Source: Actinomycetota bacterium (GTDB lineage: Bacteria; Actinomycetota; Thermoleophilia; Miltoncostaeales; Miltoncostaeaceae). Taken from it: DNA of 64,000 bases. Shown piece by piece: positions 62,472 through 64,000 of this stretch. The stretch lies in contig VGCE01000009.1 in NCBI GenBank assembly GCA_016870155.1, positions 1 to 64,000 on the forward strand, in the 5' to 3' direction. The translations under genes and the position numbers were made by a program. The notes under the pieces were generated by a model. The model made no database searches. It had not been told where the DNA came from and worked only from the letters and a program-made list of their open reading frames with translations. The first letter of the stretch is position 1, and every line of letters starts with the position of its first letter.

Positions 62472-63812
62472 GTGACCACCGCATCCACCGAGATGATCGA
62501 CGTCGCCCGCTACGCCGTGCAGGAGACCGGCCGCATGGACATCGACCAGCGGCTCGACCTCATCGCCGCCGGCGCCCGCGCAATCGCGGCCGGGGAGCAG
62601 GCCATCGAGGACCTCGCCGTGGCCGAGGCCGGCCAGGCCCGCAAGTTCGCGCGGCGCGAGATCGGCAGCGCCCTCGACCTGCTCGACGCCCTGCCCGACC
62701 TGGCCGAGGCCATACGGCCGCGCGAGGTGCCGGCGCGATCGGGCACCACCCATCTGGAGTTCGCGCCCTATGGCGTGGTGTTCGGCTGGCACTCGGCGAA
62801 TTCTCCCATCTGGGTGCCCACGCTCATCGCGGCGTCGGCGTTCGCGGGCGGCAACGCGGTGCTGGCCCGCCCCTCGCGCCGCGTGGGGGCGACCACCGCC
62901 CGCGTGCTCGAGGCGCTCACCTACCGCTGGCCGCTGGGTGCGGTGCAGGTGGTCAGCGCGCCACCCGACGAGGCCGAGGCCCTCATCGCGGCCCCGGGCG
63001 TGGATGCCGTGGTGGCGCACGCGTCCACGGCCACGTGCCGCCGCCACCTGGCGCGGCTGTCGGCCGCATACGCCGAGGGCGCCACCATGCGCCCGTACAT
63101 CCCCGAGGCCTCGGGCAACGACGCCATCATCGTGCTGGACGGCGCCGACATGGACCGCGCGGCCGACGCCGCGGCGCTCGGCGGGTTCGCCAACGCCGGG
63201 CAGCTGTGCATGGCCGCCAAGCGCATCATCGTGGAGCGCGCCGCGCGTGACGAGTTCGTGCCCCGGCTCATCGAGGCCGTGCGGGGGCTCGTTACCGGTC
63301 CCGCCGACGACGAGCGCACCGACGTGGCCCCCATCGCCTCCACCGCCCTGGCCCGGGCGGTGGACGACCTTGAAGAGGCCCTCGCGGCGGGCGGCAAGGT
63401 GATCACGGGAGGCGGCGCGAGCGCCGGGGGTGACAGTCACCCCCATGCTGGCGTCCCCTTCGAGCCGACCGTCGTGCTGCTTCCCCGATCCGCGCTTCAC
63501 GTTCGCCTGTGGCGGGACGAGTCGTTCGCCCCGCTGCGCGGCCTGGCGATCGCGGATGACGCCCGGCAGGCCGTGGCGCTGGCCAACGACACGCCGTTCG
63601 GCCTCGGGGCCGCGGTGTTCGGGCCGCATGAGGCCGCCATGAACGTGGCCACCGCGCTCAAGGGCGCGCGCATCACCGTGAACGAGGGACCGCTCTACCA
63701 GGACCCGCACCTGGTGGTGGGCGGCATCGGCGATTCCGGCCTGGCCGGCGCGCGGCCCAAGGTGGAGCAGCTGGTGTTCGCGCGGCGCGTGCACGTGGCC
63801 GCGCCGGGGTAG
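62472..63812 (+). CDS. Aldehyde dehydrogenase family protein
   Basis: 446 residues from GTG 62472. GWHSANSPIWVPTLIAASAF, the EASGNDAIIVLDGADMD box with general-base Glu, and catalytic C246 in AGQLCMAAKR are the ALDH core. NDTPFGLGAAVFGP and GGIGDSGLAGA follow. It oxidises an aldehyde with NAD(P). It is slightly short (usual ~480). Residues GGDSHPHAGV are encoded by a 19-bp palindrome at 63426-63444 and look like an insert. It converges on another ALDH, separated by 4 bases. Confidence 0.85.
   Translation: MTTASTEMIDVARYAVQETGRMDIDQRLDLIAAGARAIAAGEQAIEDLAVAEAGQARKFARREIGSALDLLDALPDLAEAIRPREVPARSGTTHLEFAPYGVVFGWHSANSPIWVPTLIAASAFAGGNAVLARPSRRVGATTARVLEALTYRWPLGAVQVVSAPPDEAEALIAAPGVDAVVAHASTATCRRHLARLSAAYAEGATMRPYIPEASGNDAIIVLDGADMDRAADAAALGGFANAGQLCMAAKRIIVERAARDEFVPRLIEAVRGLVTGPADDERTDVAPIASTALARAVDDLEEALAAGGKVITGGGASAGGDSHPHAGVPFEPTVVLLPRSALHVRLWRDESFAPLRGLAIADDARQAVALANDTPFGLGAAVFGPHEAAMNVATALKGARITVNEGPLYQDPHLVVGGIGDSGLAGARPKVEQLVFARRVHVAAPG
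63426..63444. repeat. 19-bp palindrome inside the aldehyde dehydrogenase
   Basis: GGGGGTGACAGTCACCCCC, an extended copy of the GGTGAC(A/T)GTCACC family, here within coding sequence and in frame. Confidence 0.6.
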
Positions 63813-63816
63813 CGCC

Positions 63817-64000
63817 CTAGGCCAGCACCCGCAGGTGCTGCCAGCGGATGAAGGCCTCGAGGCCCGGCTGGCCGAGCTCTGCGCCCACGCCCGACCCCTT
63901 CCATCCGGCGTACGGCGCATAGGGCACCACCACGCGCCAGCCATTCACCACCACGGTGCCGCACTCGATGCGCTCGGCCACCTCGAGCGTGCGCCGCGAG
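63817..64000 (-). CDS. C-terminal end of a second aldehyde dehydrogenase (partial)
   Basis: The minus strand from the window edge to TAG at 63817-63819 reads VAERIECGTVVVNGWRVVVP, then APYGGWKGSGVGAELGQPGL, the standard C-terminus of ALDH (PFGG-K-SG-G-E-G). About 60 residues are visible. The catalytic Cys lies outside the window. It is convergent with the ALDH at 62472, possibly a related pair. Confidence 0.85.
   Translation of the reverse strand, partial: SRRTLEVAERIECGTVVVNGWRVVVPYAPYAGWKGSGVGAELGQPGLEAFIRWQHLRVLA

Overview
This is a 64 kb window of very GC-rich DNA, most likely from a chromosome or assembled contig of an actinobacterium. A deep lineage such as Thermoleophilia is my best guess, and that placement is inference only. 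It rests on the base composition, frequent GTG starts, many apparently leaderless genes (a TANNNT hexamer 6-8 bases before the start codon, with no Shine-Dalgarno site), secreted propeller and surface proteins, an RNase PH-RdgB operon and a bacteriorhodopsin-like rhodopsin. I saw no tRNA, rRNA, CRISPR array, insertion sequence or phage gene.

Positions 1-19,300 are mostly an accessory region of secreted proteins: a serine beta-lactamase-like hydrolase, an RTX-repeat protein, a trypsin, a PKD-type protein, two beta-propellers, a pentapeptide-repeat protein and a right-handed-helix-like protein. Stress proteins (DUF1269-like, UspA) and several genes I do not recognise lie among them. The divergent promoter block between the RTX and trypsin genes is duplicated at the left end, where both flanking genes survive only as stumps. 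A secreted phosphoesterase nearby is also broken.

Positions 19,380-35,700 hold housekeeping and membrane functions: an rph-rdgB-pteridine-reductase-like operon divergent from a sirtuin, a 46-bp perfect palindrome, three copies of a 13-bp palindrome in front of a small monooxygenase-like gene, two MFS exporters, the rhodopsin, two decayed alpha/beta-hydrolase genes, murI, a thioredoxin-like protein, an MMPL transporter broken by a frameshift and a stop, a flavin reductase and a lipase-like hydrolase.

Positions 35,700-51,700 contain a tandem glycine riboswitch ahead of gcvP, an orphan solute-binding protein, an acyltransferase, a NorQ/CbbQ-type ATPase with a NorD/CbbO-type protein split into two genes, an acetolactate-synthase-like enzyme, a CarH-type B12 light-sensing regulator, and a propeller fused to a formylglycine-generating-enzyme-like domain.

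Positions 51,800-57,800 are a six-gene acyl-CoA operon: two thiolase-fold enzymes, two DUF35 proteins, an HMG-CoA-synthase-like protein and an acyl-CoA synthetase. The right end carries a DUF1284 protein, a sirtuin-like protein lacking the usual NAD motifs, an MFS exporter, a methyltransferase and two convergent aldehyde dehydrogenases, the last cut by the window end.

Two light-linked proteins (the rhodopsin and the B12 photoreceptor) occur in one window. Many of the broken genes break at short G or C runs, so sequencing error and true decay both need to be considered.
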